64,000 nucleotides of DNA from Paenibacillus xylanexedens (GTDB taxonomy: Bacteria > Bacillota > Bacilli > Paenibacillales > Paenibacillaceae): assembly GCF_017874615.1 (NCBI RefSeq), contig NZ_JAGIKV010000017.1, positions 89,249 through 153,248 on the forward strand, given 5' to 3'. The position numbers and the translations under genes are program-made. The notes below the pieces were generated by a model, which was given only the letters and a program-made list of their open reading frames with translations, had not been told where the DNA came from and searched no databases. How positions within the stretch are numbered: position 1 is the first letter of the stretch; each line of letters opens with the position of its first letter. Shown one piece after another: positions 41,339-51,171 of the stretch.

Positions 41339-41620
41339 CTACACCCCGCTAACTAAGCGGTCCAGAGTGCTGTCCGCATCTTCCTCCGCATGAAAGGCTT
41401 CGGATGCCATGGTCAGATTAATTTTCGCCATCTCCATGTACCCTCGCTGCATCGTTTCACGGATGTAACGTTTCTTACGCTCCGTTAAATACAGCTTCAT
41501 AGCCTGCCTAATCAATTCGCTGCGGTTGGAATTCTCCAGCGCTACGATGCCATCCACTTCCTGCAAAAGATAATCAGGTAAACTGATCATGATCCGCTTG
41601 GTGTTCTGCAAGTTGGCCAC
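41339..41620 (-). CDS. ndoAI: Antitoxin NdoAI (EndoAI), 93 aa
   Basis: Ribbon-helix-helix N-terminus (TKRIMISLPDYLLQEVDGIV, NRSELIRQAMKLYL) that binds DNA, and a C-terminal region (MAKINLTMASEAFHAEEDAD) that blocks NdoA. Start taken as GTG at 41620, as in related proteins beginning ANLQNTKR; the longer frame to 41752 lacks a ribosome-binding site. Gap to alr upstream (41621-41880) holds only a promoter-sized AT-rich stretch. Confidence 0.93.
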   Translation of the reverse strand: MANLQNTKRIMISLPDYLLQEVDGIVALENSNRSELIRQAMKLYLTERKKRYIRETMQRGYMEMAKINLTMASEAFHAEEDADSTLDRLVSGV

Positions 41621-41880
41621 CTTTCTTCCACCCCCACAAACCTTTCGCCATTGTGAACCAGTATTACGTTTTCCCAGAACTTTTATACAAAGGAATATAT
41701 ATGCCCCGAGTATATCAAGTATGCTGTACTCCATTATAAACACGGGGAACAATATTCGTACAGACCAAACATCTCAATTCAGGAATTAAATCCTTACTGT
41801 CATACATAATTCGAGATGCTCCGACAGTTTTCCTTCTGTTCTGAAAAAAAGTTTATTGGGAATGACGTCCAGTTTACCTG

Positions 41881-43068
41881 TCAGGATGTCAAAAGTGGAT
41901 TGATTCTGGCGACTACTGCTCCCCCACGGGTATATACCCGTGGAATGCGGTGCGCCATCATGCAGATCACCTCATAAGCAATCGTACCGAGCTGGGATGC
42001 CACCTCGTCTGCGGTTATTACGCCACCAGACTGATGACCGATGAGGACAACCTCTTCGCCGACTTGAATTTCTTCCGCCTCTTCCGCGAAAGATTGTAAC
42101 GACACCATACACTGATCCATGCAGATCGTACCGACAACAGGGACGCGACGGCCGCGTACAAGCACTTGTGCTTTACCTGTCAGCATTCTGGAGAATCCGT
42201 CTGCATATCCGAGCGGCAGTGTCGCTATTCGTTCGTAACCTTGCGTAAAATAACGGGTTCCGTAACTGATCCCCCAATGGGGTGGCAGTGTTTTGACCAG
42301 AACCGCTTTTGTCTTCAGCGTCAATACTGGGGACAGCTTCACCACCTGATGATTCACCTCAGCCGAAGGATACAGTCCGTACAGGCTTATTCCCACACGT
42401 ACCATATCATAGGACAATTCCGGTGTATCAATGGCAGCGGCGCTGTTCGCCGTATGTATAATCGGGATGACACACCCCTGATCCCTGAGCGCATGAACCA
42501 CGCTTTGGAACCGTCTATACTGCTCCAGTGTATAGGTTTTGTCTTCTTCATCTGCTCTGGCAAAATGGGTAAACATGCCTTCCAGCATCACCTGATTAAG
42601 CGAAGCTACTTCCTGAATGAAAGCCAATGCCTCATCGCTAGGCAACAGACCTAATCGGCCCATGCCGCTGTCCATTTTAATATGAACCTTCAGTTGGTTA
42701 GCGAATGTGCTCGCATCCAGATGTCGAATGGCGTCAAGCACTTCCCTGCTGAACAGTGTGACGGTCACATCATGTTGCCATGCAACAGCGATCCCTTCAG
42801 GCGGCGTATATCCCAGTACCAGGATTGGAATCGTAATCCCATGTTGTCGCAGTTCCAGAGCTTCGTCAAGAAAAGCCACACTTAAGTAATCCACACCCAC
42901 TCGTTCCAGTTCTCTAGCCGTCTCCACCGCTCCGTGTCCATAGGCATTGGCCTTCACACAGGCGAGGAATTTCATGCCCTGAGGCAATGCCTCGCGGAAA
43001 GCTTCTACGTTAGTACACAAATGATCCAAATTGATCTCCGCTTGGGTCGGCCGATATTGTCCTTGCAC
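41881..43068 (-). CDS. alr: Alanine racemase, 395 aa
   Basis: PLP enzyme making D-alanine for peptidoglycan. PLP-lysine Lys39 in VKANAYGHG, the catalytic Tyr269 in GISYGTRY, and the R-type DMVRVGISLYGLYP segment are present. GTG start seven bases after AGGTGA. Upstream of ndoAI as in B. subtilis (ydcC-alr-ndoAI-ndoA). Confidence 0.96.
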   Translation of the reverse strand: MQGQYRPTQAEINLDHLCTNVEAFREALPQGMKFLACVKANAYGHGAVETARELERVGVDYLSVAFLDEALELRQHGITIPILVLGYTPPEGIAVAWQHDVTVTLFSREVLDAIRHLDASTFANQLKVHIKMDSGMGRLGLLPSDEALAFIQEVASLNQVMLEGMFTHFARADEEDKTYTLEQYRRFQSVVHALRDQGCVIPIIHTANSAAAIDTPELSYDMVRVGISLYGLYPSAEVNHQVVKLSPVLTLKTKAVLVKTLPPHWGISYGTRYFTQGYERIATLPLGYADGFSRMLTGKAQVLVRGRRVPVVGTICMDQCMVSLQSFAEEAEEIQVGEEVVLIGHQSGGVITADEVASQLGTIAYEVICMMAHRIPRVYTRGGAVVARINPLLTS

Positions 43069-43385
43069 GTTAAGTCACCTTCTCTAATCATCTTAATCCG
43101 GGTCACGTCAGACTCCATCGTAATGCTCCAGCATGTGACTGTCAAATGAACCGAAGTTTCGCATTCAAAAACAGATGTAAGGTGCGCCGTTTGAGGAACA
43201 AATGCGAACATAGAAGAAGACCGATAAGCGAGATTGGCAGGGCAAAATTCCACTTTCCACCCCAGCAAAATCTGCTTATATCGATTATTTACCCGGTTCC
43301 CTCTGCGTAGAAGCGCATTTTGCATTATTGGGTGTATCGGGTAAGAAAAACAGCGCTAAATGAACACCTTTCTTACATCAAAGCA

Positions 43386-43414
43386 AAGCACCGGAGAACA
43401 GGTCTCCGATGCTT
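43386..43414 (-). terminator. Weak terminator between ydcC-like gene and alr
   Basis: AAGCA/TGCTT and CGGAGA/TCTCCG arms around ACAGG; T tract weak. The rest of 43069-43462 shows no gene. Confidence 0.4.
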
Positions 43415-43462
43415 CTTAGCATTCCTTATGTTTATGCTACTATTCGTTCATTTGTTCAAAAA

Positions 43463-44662
43463 TCATTTGCCTGACTCTTCTTGCATTGATGTTGCAATAC
43501 GTACCATTTCGTTCTGAGGCAGATCTGCACTGGTGATCCGATACTCTATACCATCTGTCATCCATGTCAGTGTTTTCAATGCATCTCCGCTGATCATTCC
43601 CAGTGTGAATCCAAGATCCACTACACTGGATGGAGCAAGCGACACAGCTCGATCCTGCGGTCTGGCTTCGAATATCGTGTAATTATACATTCCTTCATAA
43701 CGAAGCATAACCGAATAGTCTCCCGCCTCTTCCAGAATCTGATCATCCTTGAGCTGCACACCTTCTGGCGCATAGGTCGGCTGAATTACGCCGAAGCTGT
43801 CTGAGCCTTCCGGTTCTGCGAGTGTTGGCTCTTCGCCTTCCTGACCTGTTGCAGCACCTTCTGTACCTTGCTGCTCTGTGTCCCCACCTACACCTGTCTG
43901 TCCATCAGTGACAGCTCCGTCAGGTTCAGGCGCAGTCTGAGGATTGGCAGGTTCTTTACCGCCCTCATTACCGGTTTGTTCCACAGGAGTTACACCAGAA
44001 TCCGTTCCTGTTTGGCCACCCTCTTTTGTAGCTGCTGTCATGTTACGTTGCATGTCAAAGGCATCTTTCTCAAATTCAGTCCCGAATTTGAAGGAGTCAA
44101 ACTTCACATCCACAACCACATTGGCATTGGAGTCGGATACCTCCACCTGTTTAGGTGCGTAATCACTTTTGTTCAGCCAGATTTTCTGTCTGACAAGTGC
44201 GTGAGTATTATAATTGGCAGCTACATCAAAAACATAGCTCTCCTTCTCATCCGCAAACTGGCGGGTTGTATCCCCCGTAATGCTCCGAATCAATGTTTCA
44301 TAGAGGTATACCTGTCCCTGATTATCTGGCCAATTGCTCTGAAAACGGAAGCTTTTGTTCTGGCTCGGTGTCAAAACAAACACGCCTTCATCGTTACGCA
44401 GTACAATCTGTGTTACATCCTTTTTGGCATTCGTTAACGCAATACGATAATAGGAAGGCTTCTGATGCCATACCTCGACCTTGTACTGCTGCGGCGTATC
44501 TCCGGTATGCAGCGTCATCACGCCTGCCCCCTGGTAACTTTCCATCTCTCCTACGACTTCGTTCAGATCTTTGACCACAGCTGCCGCATCCTTCTTCCCG
44601 CAGGCGGCAAGCAAGACCGATAAGACCAATACCATGGCAAGCATCCATGATATTCGGCGCAT
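43463..44662 (-). CDS. YdcC-like LolA-fold lipoprotein, 399 aa
   Basis: Lipobox at LLAAC (Cys21), then a LolA/LppX-like half-barrel (about 30-210: VVGEMESYQGAGVMTLHTGDTPQQYKVEVWHQ, YRIALTNAKKDVTQIVLRNDEGVFVLTPSQNKSFRF). A Gly/Thr/Glu/Pro-rich linker of about 80 residues follows, then a C-terminal DUF4367-like domain (ISGDALKTLTWMTDGIEYRITS). B. subtilis YdcC, in the same synteny, is sporulation-linked. ATG at 44662 is eight bases after AAAGGGG. The long low-complexity linker is notable. Confidence 0.85.
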   Translation of the reverse strand: MRRISWMLAMVLVLSVLLAACGKKDAAAVVKDLNEVVGEMESYQGAGVMTLHTGDTPQQYKVEVWHQKPSYYRIALTNAKKDVTQIVLRNDEGVFVLTPSQNKSFRFQSNWPDNQGQVYLYETLIRSITGDTTRQFADEKESYVFDVAANYNTHALVRQKIWLNKSDYAPKQVEVSDSNANVVVDVKFDSFKFGTEFEKDAFDMQRNMTAATKEGGQTGTDSGVTPVEQTGNEGGKEPANPQTAPEPDGAVTDGQTGVGGDTEQQGTEGAATGQEGEEPTLAEPEGSDSFGVIQPTYAPEGVQLKDDQILEEAGDYSVMLRYEGMYNYTIFEARPQDRAVSLAPSSVVDLGFTLGMISGDALKTLTWMTDGIEYRITSADLPQNEMVRIATSMQEESGK

Positions 44663-44909
44663 GACATCATCCCCTTTAGCACATGTTTTCACTTCAGGAT
44701 TGTGCTTGCAGCAGAACCCCTACTTGATTAGTACATGTTATGAGGGACTTGTTCGATATATGCGGACTAGTTTGACAAGCAATCGGCGAAGTCCGTTAAT
44801 ACGGCATTGCTACGCAAAATCAGTCTCGGGGAGGATGTTAACTTTATCCAGAAAAGGCATAGTGGATTGTAGGAAATTATTCGTTTATTGAATATTGGGA
44901 GGGGAAGGT

Positions 44910-46403
44910 ATGACGACAACTAAGCTTCGTACATCACTGGAAGGACTGGATGAATTCATCGACGAGCAGCTTCAATTATGGAATGGTGTCGGCACAGCGG
45001 TGGCTGTGATCCATAAGGATGAAGTCATCTGGCAAAAGGGCTACGGTTATCGTGACATGGAGTCCAAACTTGAAGTTACCCCTAATACGTTGTTTGCCAT
45101 CGGTTCAAGTACCAAAGCCTTTACCGCAGCAACCGCTGCTCTGCTTGTGGATCAGGGGATACTCGACTGGGATACCCCTGTGAAGTCGTATATGAAAGAT
45201 TTTCAGATGTTCGATTCGGTCGCAACAGAACGTATAACTATTCGCGACATGCTCTGTCATCGTTCCGGTCTTCCAAGGCATGAGTTGGTATGGTACAACT
45301 CCCCACGTACAAGAGAAGAACTTGTTCGTACATTACAGTATCTGGAACCAAATCAGGATTTCCGAAACAAATGGCAGTATCAGAACCTGATGTACATGAC
45401 GGCAGGTTATCTGGTTGGACAGCTCAATGAAACTTCGTGGGAGCAGATGGTTCAGAAGACCCTATTTAATCCGCTGGGTATGAACTCAAGTCTGTTCTCT
45501 GTTGAAGAAATGCAACTTCAGCCTGACTATGCTTACCCTTATATGGAGAAGGATGGTCAGAATACGAGAATACCTTTTCGAGCCATTGATGCCATAGGAC
45601 CTGCTGGTTCCATTAACAGCAATCTAGCCGATATGATTGCATGGCTTCAATTCCAGTTGCATCAAGGTCAATGGGAAGGAACGTCATTGATATCTAAGGA
45701 ACAGATGAAGATTATGCATAGTCCTCAGATGCCCAGTGATTCGCCGTTCATAAGCCAAGAACTGCCTATGAGTACGTATGGTCTGGGTTGGATGATTGAG
45801 ACTTATCGTGGACATGCCATGATTCATCATGGTGGGGCTATTGATGGCTTTGCATCACAAGTTGCCTTTTTGCCAGAGGATCAGATTGGAATCGTGGTTC
45901 TGAGTAATACCAACGGAAGTATAATTCCGTATACGGTTGCTTTTCATATCATGGACCGACTGCTTGGATTGGAGCCCGTCAATTGGAGTTCCAAATTGAG
46001 CAAATTAATGGGGAAAGAATCAGCAGAAACGGAGGCTAATCCGGAGAATCCTCTGGAAGTACCTATTCAGCCAGACACTGCCGTTGAGGAAAAAATTGAA
46101 GAACCTAACATCATACCTTGTGATCGCCCTTACACCGCTTATGCGGGTATTTACACGCATCCTGGTTATGGCGAGATGTCGATTCAAGAGACAACGGACG
46201 GGTTGCAAGCAACCTTTAACGCCATCGAAATGCCCATGGAATACACCAGGAAAGATACGTTTTCCGTCGAACTGGTCACATTCGGGCTAAAGATTACATT
46301 TACGTTCACCCTGAATGAATCATCAGAAGTTGCTCAATCCATCTCCATTCCTTTGTTGCTTGAGCCTGGTACAAAGCCTATTGAATTTACCAGAGTTTCG
46401 TAA
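44910..46403 (+). CDS. Serine hydrolase, beta-lactamase class C / esterase-like, 497 aa
   Basis: SxxK motif at Ser66-Lys69 (IGSSTKAFT), YxN at Tyr157-Asn159 (WQYQNLMYMT), and HHGGAIDGFASQ for the third motif. The C-terminal 130 residues (DRPYTAYAGIYTHPGYG...) form the DUF3471-type lipocalin-like domain. No signal peptide, so it is cytoplasmic, unlike true AmpC enzymes; peptidase or esterase activity is likely. ATG at 44910 behind GGGAGGGG. Confidence 0.88.
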   Translation: MTTTKLRTSLEGLDEFIDEQLQLWNGVGTAVAVIHKDEVIWQKGYGYRDMESKLEVTPNTLFAIGSSTKAFTAATAALLVDQGILDWDTPVKSYMKDFQMFDSVATERITIRDMLCHRSGLPRHELVWYNSPRTREELVRTLQYLEPNQDFRNKWQYQNLMYMTAGYLVGQLNETSWEQMVQKTLFNPLGMNSSLFSVEEMQLQPDYAYPYMEKDGQNTRIPFRAIDAIGPAGSINSNLADMIAWLQFQLHQGQWEGTSLISKEQMKIMHSPQMPSDSPFISQELPMSTYGLGWMIETYRGHAMIHHGGAIDGFASQVAFLPEDQIGIVVLSNTNGSIIPYTVAFHIMDRLLGLEPVNWSSKLSKLMGKESAETEANPENPLEVPIQPDTAVEEKIEEPNIIPCDRPYTAYAGIYTHPGYGEMSIQETTDGLQATFNAIEMPMEYTRKDTFSVELVTFGLKITFTFTLNESSEVAQSISIPLLLEPGTKPIEFTRVS

Positions 46404-46597
46404 ATGATCTGAACTGGTGAACACCTGATTCATTTCCGTTGATGGCTGGTCTGTATATCCTGATGGGGCTTGGAGCGCTCGTCTTTTTCCGAATGTTACT
46501 TCGGAGGGCAGAGGAACAGAATCAACATCTACCGTGTGCAGATGCATCTTGATTTCACTTTTCTGGCAACTTTTCCGACAACAAAATAATCATCCTT

Positions 46598-46621
46598 GGG
46601 AGCCCAACTGGCTCTCTTTTT
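46598..46621 (+). terminator. Terminator after the first serine hydrolase
   Basis: GGGAGCC/GGCTCTC with a five-base loop and TTTTT. The remainder of 46404-46726 has no convincing gene. Confidence 0.75.
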
Positions 46622-46677
46622 CATGTCCATGATCAACGTTTAGAAGTAAATGATCTTTAACATTTTGTATATTATAG

Positions 46678-46692
46678 TTTACATTTAGTAAA
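46678..46692 (+). promoter_or_regulatory. Operator-like palindrome at the XRE/DUF3169 promoter
   Basis: TTTAC-ATTTA-GTAAA is a perfect palindrome containing a TTTACA -35 whose TACATT -10 lies 17 bases downstream (46701-46706). Probably the autoregulatory site of the XRE protein. Confidence 0.5.
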
Positions 46693-46726
46693 ATATCATG
46701 TACATTAGGTTCATGGAGGTGAGCAA

Positions 46727-46936
46727 GTGGAAGAATTACACAATCACGTTCGGGAGTTACGAGCCAGAGACCGGCTATCCCAAGCAGAACTGGCCAAACT
46801 CATTGGTGCATCCCGTCAAACCATTGCCCTGATTGAGCGCGGAGATTACTCTCCGTCGGTCGTTCTGGCACTAAAAATAGCACATGTCTTTCGTGAACCT
46901 GTCGAAAAAATCTTTGAACTGAAAGGTGGAGATTAA
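46727..46936 (+). CDS. XRE-family regulator, YozG/CroR-like, 69 aa
   Basis: A minimal HTH: VRELRARDRLSQAELAKLIGASRQTIALIERGDYSPSVVLALKIAHVFREPVEKIFEL split over the length, the standard small repressor of membrane-protein operons. GTG start behind GGAGGTGAGCAA. Its stop is one base before the DUF3169 gene start. Confidence 0.93.
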   Translation: MEELHNHVRELRARDRLSQAELAKLIGASRQTIALIERGDYSPSVVLALKIAHVFREPVEKIFELKGGD

Positions 46937-46937
46937 A

Positions 46938-47708
46938 ATGAAAAATTCATCATCCTCGACCATTAAAAAGCGGTTGCGTCTTCCCTTGTATGCAGCCGGT
47001 GGCGCTGTAGTTGGTTTTCTCGGCGCTAGCGGAGTCAGTAAACTCCCTTCTGACTTGAACTGGACGCTGTCCGTGTATTATGACTATGATCTTTTATTCG
47101 CAATCCTGGCGGCTCTTGTGGTAGTTATGACGGTGTGGAACATCTTCAGTCTCTCCCGCACGCCATCTGTCCCTCCCATGGAAGATGACGCTTATGGAGA
47201 TTCCGATTCACTCATCTCTCCCGCAGAGCGCTCCCTCGGAAAAGCGATGATCCTCAGCGGATTCAGCGTTATTCTTACGTTTACCTGGGCAGCACTTGCC
47301 TTATCCTTGTATGCATCCAACCGAACCATGCCGAATTCTCCAGAACTGTTCAACCTCTTGAATTTTGTTGCTTCGTGTATCTCTATTATCATCGTTGTGG
47401 TCGTGCAAACTCTGACTGTGAAGCGATACAACCGTTATTATCCTGAACGCACTCTGGATCTGAACTCGCGCAATATGAAGAAAGATCATTTTGAGAAGCT
47501 GGATGAAGGCGAGAAATGGATTGTCTATCGCGCAGCCTATCGTTCTTTTCAGATGATGAATGTACTTCTTGGTGTTGGAATGGTCTCTATGGTTCTATAT
47601 TCGATGCTCTTTACCTTTGCTCCATTCCCGATTGTAATGCTCTCTGTGATCTGGATTGCCAACATCGGAATCTATTATCGTGAAACCTATCGTGCGAGTA
47701 ATCAGTAA
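46938..47708 (+). CDS. DUF3169-type integral membrane protein, 256 aa
   Basis: Six predicted membrane helices in three pairs (about 18-40, 52-75, 108-130, 140-160, 205-225, 230-248) with a charged cytoplasmic region carrying NSRNMKKDHFEKLDEGEKWIVYRAAYRSFQ. DUF3169 proteins are typically paired with a small XRE regulator, as here. Function unknown; competence, bacteriocin-immunity or envelope roles have been guessed for similar pairs. Confidence 0.8.
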   Translation: MKNSSSSTIKKRLRLPLYAAGGAVVGFLGASGVSKLPSDLNWTLSVYYDYDLLFAILAALVVVMTVWNIFSLSRTPSVPPMEDDAYGDSDSLISPAERSLGKAMILSGFSVILTFTWAALALSLYASNRTMPNSPELFNLLNFVASCISIIIVVVVQTLTVKRYNRYYPERTLDLNSRNMKKDHFEKLDEGEKWIVYRAAYRSFQMMNVLLGVGMVSMVLYSMLFTFAPFPIVMLSVIWIANIGIYYRETYRASNQ

Positions 47709-47758
47709 TACATGGTTAGGTAACTATTTTGTAAATATTTTCATAAAGGAGTGTTTGC

Positions 47759-49966
47759 ATGCATTTATCCAAACGAAAGACCCGTTTCAGGTTCACCTCC
47801 CTAACAGGAGCTTTTATGGCTGTGGTTCTGTCTCTCAGTCTGTGGGTACCCGCAGTTCAGGCGGAGACCGCAACTCCAGTAGCTGCTGAACAAGGAAAGA
47901 CGAAAGCGCTGACAACCGAATCAGCTACAGCATTTCTGGATTCATTCTTCGATTCACCTGAGGCAAAAGCCCATTATGTGGGAGCCTCCGTTGTTGTTGT
48001 GAAGGATGGCAAAGTTCTGGCGGAAAAAGGATATGGCTTCTCCGATGTGGAGAGTAAAACTGCGATCGATCCCAAAAATACCGCTTTCCGTGTAGCCTCT
48101 GTCTCCAAAACGTTCACGTCAGCAGCTGTAATGCAGCTGGTAGAGCAAGGCAAGGTTGATCTGCAAGCTGACTTTCAGACCTATGTGAAAGGGCTCGAAT
48201 TTGATAATCCTTTTGACAAACCTGTAACTGTGGAGAACCTGCTCACACACACGACCGGATTCGAGATCCGTGATCCGCAACAGGAAGACATCCATACTGA
48301 TTTTGATAAGTACATAGCGATGGAGGATTACGCACAGCAACACATGCCTCCTGTCGTTCGCGAGCCTGGTAGCGCCTATATGTACGATAATTTCTCGTTT
48401 TTGCTGCTTGGCATGATTGTTGAAAATGTAAGCGGCGAACCCTTTGAATCCTACATGCAACAACATATCTTCAAACCGCTAGGAATGGATAACAGCAGTT
48501 TCATGCTGGACAAAAAGTTCCAAAAGCAGCTGGCCACAGGCTATGATGCGGCACACAATCCGCTTGATCTGTACACCATCTCTCCAACACCAATGCCTCA
48601 AGGTGGCATGTTGTCTACCGCTGAGGACATCGGGAAGTTCATGATTGCGTTCCTGAATGATGGCGTGAAGGACAACAAGCGAATTTTCAAGGAATCCACA
48701 GTGAAAAGCATGGAAAAGTACCGTTCTTCCATTCATCCACTGTTACCAAACACCACGTATGGATTCGAAGCTGCATTCCAGCTTCCCGGAGCAGGAAGTA
48801 GTCCAAGTATCATTACAAAAGGAGGCGACCTGACCGGATTCAGCTCTTATCTCTTCCTTATTCCCGAGCAAAATACAGGCGTTTTCCTGACGTATAATCA
48901 AAATGGAGCACTTCGTAATCTGTTCTACCCTGCATTCATTCAGAGCTTCTTCCCACAATATGCAGAGCCTGTACAGTTCAAGGATTACACGCCGCAATCC
49001 GCAGCTGAGCTGCAACGCTTCACCGGATTGTACGCCGATCTTCGACTTAGCACGATTGTAAGTTCCCTGAAAGGTGGCGGGGATAAGCCAGGACAACTGA
49101 GCATTAACGATGTATTCCTAGGTCAACGCAACCTGATTCAGGTGGAAGATAATCTCTTCAAAGATGAATTGACTGGTCAATTCACAGCATTCAAAGAATA
49201 TGCAGATGGCACCACATACATGAAAGAACCTTACCTCAACCCTATGGGTTATGAGAAAAAAGGTCAAAAGCCTATGGGCTTCCGGGATGTTCGTGAGAAC
49301 AGTCCTTATGCTGAAGCCATCTATGCCATACAATCTCTTGGATATTATGAGAATGATGCTAACAAGTCTTTCCAACCAAAAACAGCTGTGACACGAGCTG
49401 AATTTATTGAGAACACGCTTAAACTGAGTGGATTGAAGCCCAGCAAAACTACGCCTCCAGTTGGCACCGACTGGGCAGATCATGCAGCAGCCGGATATAT
49501 TCAACTCGGATATGAATTGGGTATGATAACTGGCACGGACGAACAGCAGTTTAAGCCGGATCAAGTGATTATCCGACAGGAAGCCATGGTCATGATGTGG
49601 AGAATTATGCAACTACAATATCCTAGCGAACTGTTCAATGATGTGAAACTTGCGGGGCACACAGATGCTTGGGCTGTACCAGCCATTCAGATGATGGCGA
49701 AGCTTGGTATCCATGGACCCGAGGTGAAGGTAATGGAGGATGGTTCTGTTGATTTCCTTTCCCGCAAACCTCTGATTCGTCAGGAAGAGGCTGCGATCAT
49801 GTATGCGCTGCTTACCCAACCAACAGATCAAATCGTCGCTGAACTGATGGCATCTCAACAACCACAAGCAGAACCTGCCGAAGGAGCTGAGCCTGCAGAT
49901 GAGACATCTGAAACTGCGCCGGTTCCTGTACCAGTAACGGTCCCTTCTGCAACATCAGCACAATAA
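47759..49966 (+). CDS. SLH-anchored serine hydrolase (beta-lactamase fold), 735 aa
   Basis: Signal peptide cleaved after VQA (about residue 35); SxxK at Ser114-Lys117 (SVSKTF), YxN at Tyr209-Asn211 (MYDNFS), and KGGDLTGF as the third motif. After about residue 505, three SLH units (GFRDVRENSPYAEAI, WADHAAAGYIQLGYELGMITG, FNDVKLAGHTDAWAVPAIQ) bind secondary wall polymer. The C-terminal 35 residues are a Pro/Ala/Glu/Val-rich tail. A surface-attached D-Ala-D-Ala peptidase or esterase is likely. RBS AAAGGAG; 50 bases after the DUF3169 gene. Confidence 0.92.
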   Translation: MHLSKRKTRFRFTSLTGAFMAVVLSLSLWVPAVQAETATPVAAEQGKTKALTTESATAFLDSFFDSPEAKAHYVGASVVVVKDGKVLAEKGYGFSDVESKTAIDPKNTAFRVASVSKTFTSAAVMQLVEQGKVDLQADFQTYVKGLEFDNPFDKPVTVENLLTHTTGFEIRDPQQEDIHTDFDKYIAMEDYAQQHMPPVVREPGSAYMYDNFSFLLLGMIVENVSGEPFESYMQQHIFKPLGMDNSSFMLDKKFQKQLATGYDAAHNPLDLYTISPTPMPQGGMLSTAEDIGKFMIAFLNDGVKDNKRIFKESTVKSMEKYRSSIHPLLPNTTYGFEAAFQLPGAGSSPSIITKGGDLTGFSSYLFLIPEQNTGVFLTYNQNGALRNLFYPAFIQSFFPQYAEPVQFKDYTPQSAAELQRFTGLYADLRLSTIVSSLKGGGDKPGQLSINDVFLGQRNLIQVEDNLFKDELTGQFTAFKEYADGTTYMKEPYLNPMGYEKKGQKPMGFRDVRENSPYAEAIYAIQSLGYYENDANKSFQPKTAVTRAEFIENTLKLSGLKPSKTTPPVGTDWADHAAAGYIQLGYELGMITGTDEQQFKPDQVIIRQEAMVMMWRIMQLQYPSELFNDVKLAGHTDAWAVPAIQMMAKLGIHGPEVKVMEDGSVDFLSRKPLIRQEEAAIMYALLTQPTDQIVAELMASQQPQAEPAEGAEPADETSETAPVPVPVTVPSATSAQ

Positions 49967-50018
49967 AAATAAAATATCTTCATATCGATTAGAATTATCA
50001 TGCTTATGATGCAAGAAA

Positions 50019-50066
50019 AAACAGGCTTGTTCAGAAGGGTAATATCCTTCTTGAACAAGCCTGTTT
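50019..50066. terminator. Bidirectional terminator after the SLH protein
   Basis: AAACAGGCTTGTTCA and its exact complement (15 bp) with an inner AAGGG/CCTTC stem; T tract on the minus strand. Confidence 0.9.
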
Positions 50067-50121
50067 CGTTACTTTTCATAACTTATTATTATAGCGATCT
50101 GTTACTGAGTTATATCCGTCT

Positions 50122-51171
50122 CTATTCGATCAACGAAGATACATGGTGGTTCCCGTTGCGCTGATCAAACTTGGCTGCAGCGGTCTGAGCATGCTCCGCA
50201 AAGTAATCGGCCAGCTTGAGCAGGTCGCCTGGATCACCTTCATACGGGAAGGATGCTGGCAGACGCAATCGGTATTCTGGAGATTCTTCCACCCAGCGGC
50301 GAAGCAACGATGCTGCTCTGGCATAAAACAACATTTTGGCGTAAGGATCTTCATGATCAGCAGCGAACACCAGTGTTTCCTCCAGCACATCAATGCCTTT
50401 TGCCGGATTCGTACGTGTGAGATAATCCATCTGCTCCGCAAAACTCTGCACAAAATCGTTCTGGCCTTTAATCAGGCGATATCCCTTGGTCTGATGTTTA
50501 TCTGCTTCCGCAGTCCGTCCCAACCGATATAGCGGCATCAAAATTTCAGACAAAGTCAGATGCGGAATCTCCGCACAGCTCATACGCCCTTTCAGGATAG
50601 GCTGTGCCGCCTCCAACACCTTCTCATCGTCTCCTTTTAACAAGAAATATCGCATAATCTCATCCTGCTCACAGGCTTCGCAGTCACTCATAAAGTCACG
50701 ATCCATCGTTCTGAATCGATCATAACTGCGTCCCGCTTCCTCCAGCTCCCCAAAATCCATAAAGATCCGGAACCGATAATACCAGTAGGAGCGTTCGCTG
50801 TAACCGTAGGACTTGAAACGCCGTCCGAAATCCTCCAACAGCTCCAGGATCTTCTCGCGTGATATTTCCGGGAAGTCGGGCATCTTGCCCAATATCCATT
50901 TGTACGACCACATTAACGTTTCTTCATCATATTCTTCGGGCTGTTGGTCGAACTTGCCCAGCTGCCAGGAAAAAGCAATCAGTGCTTTCATCGGATAACC
51001 GCAGAATGTTGCTGTCTCCACAATCTCCGATCTGGCTTCGTATGCCTCTTCCTCCATGCCGTTCACATCGGCAACTCTTGCCGCTTCCTCCAGCATACCA
51101 AGCTTCGCCGGACCATTCGGCAAGCCATAGGCCTCGTCCATCAGTTCTTCAAAATCCATCTCTGTCTTCAT
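50122..51171 (-). CDS. Helical-repeat (TPR-like) partner of the HSP90-family protein, 349 aa
   Basis: Entirely helical, acidic, with repeated helix-turn-helix pairs (AKLGMLEEAARVADVNGMEEEAYEAR, KLFGELEEAGRSYDRF-like, YRLGRTAEADKHQTKGYRL) suggesting divergent TPR units; no catalytic motif. Its ATG overlaps the stop of the HSP90-like gene by one base (TGATG), so the two are translated together. Eukaryotic HSP90 often works with TPR co-chaperones, so a client-binding or adaptor role is an attractive inference. Confidence 0.7.
   Translation of the reverse strand: MKTEMDFEELMDEAYGLPNGPAKLGMLEEAARVADVNGMEEEAYEARSEIVETATFCGYPMKALIAFSWQLGKFDQQPEEYDEETLMWSYKWILGKMPDFPEISREKILELLEDFGRRFKSYGYSERSYWYYRFRIFMDFGELEEAGRSYDRFRTMDRDFMSDCEACEQDEIMRYFLLKGDDEKVLEAAQPILKGRMSCAEIPHLTLSEILMPLYRLGRTAEADKHQTKGYRLIKGQNDFVQSFAEQMDYLTRTNPAKGIDVLEETLVFAADHEDPYAKMLFYARAASLLRRWVEESPEYRLRLPASFPYEGDPGDLLKLADYFAEHAQTAAAKFDQRNGNHHVSSLIE

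Noticed and set aside
40985..41620. NdoA/NdoAI as a horizontally acquired toxin-antitoxin module
   Set aside because: It is the conserved chromosomal pair found next to alr in Bacillales, so it is ordinary core genome.
46442..46552. A 36-codon frame encoding a short hydrophobic peptide (MAGLYILMGLGALVFFRMLL...)
   Set aside because: It has no ribosome-binding site, lies in a gap after a complete gene, and no family was recognised.
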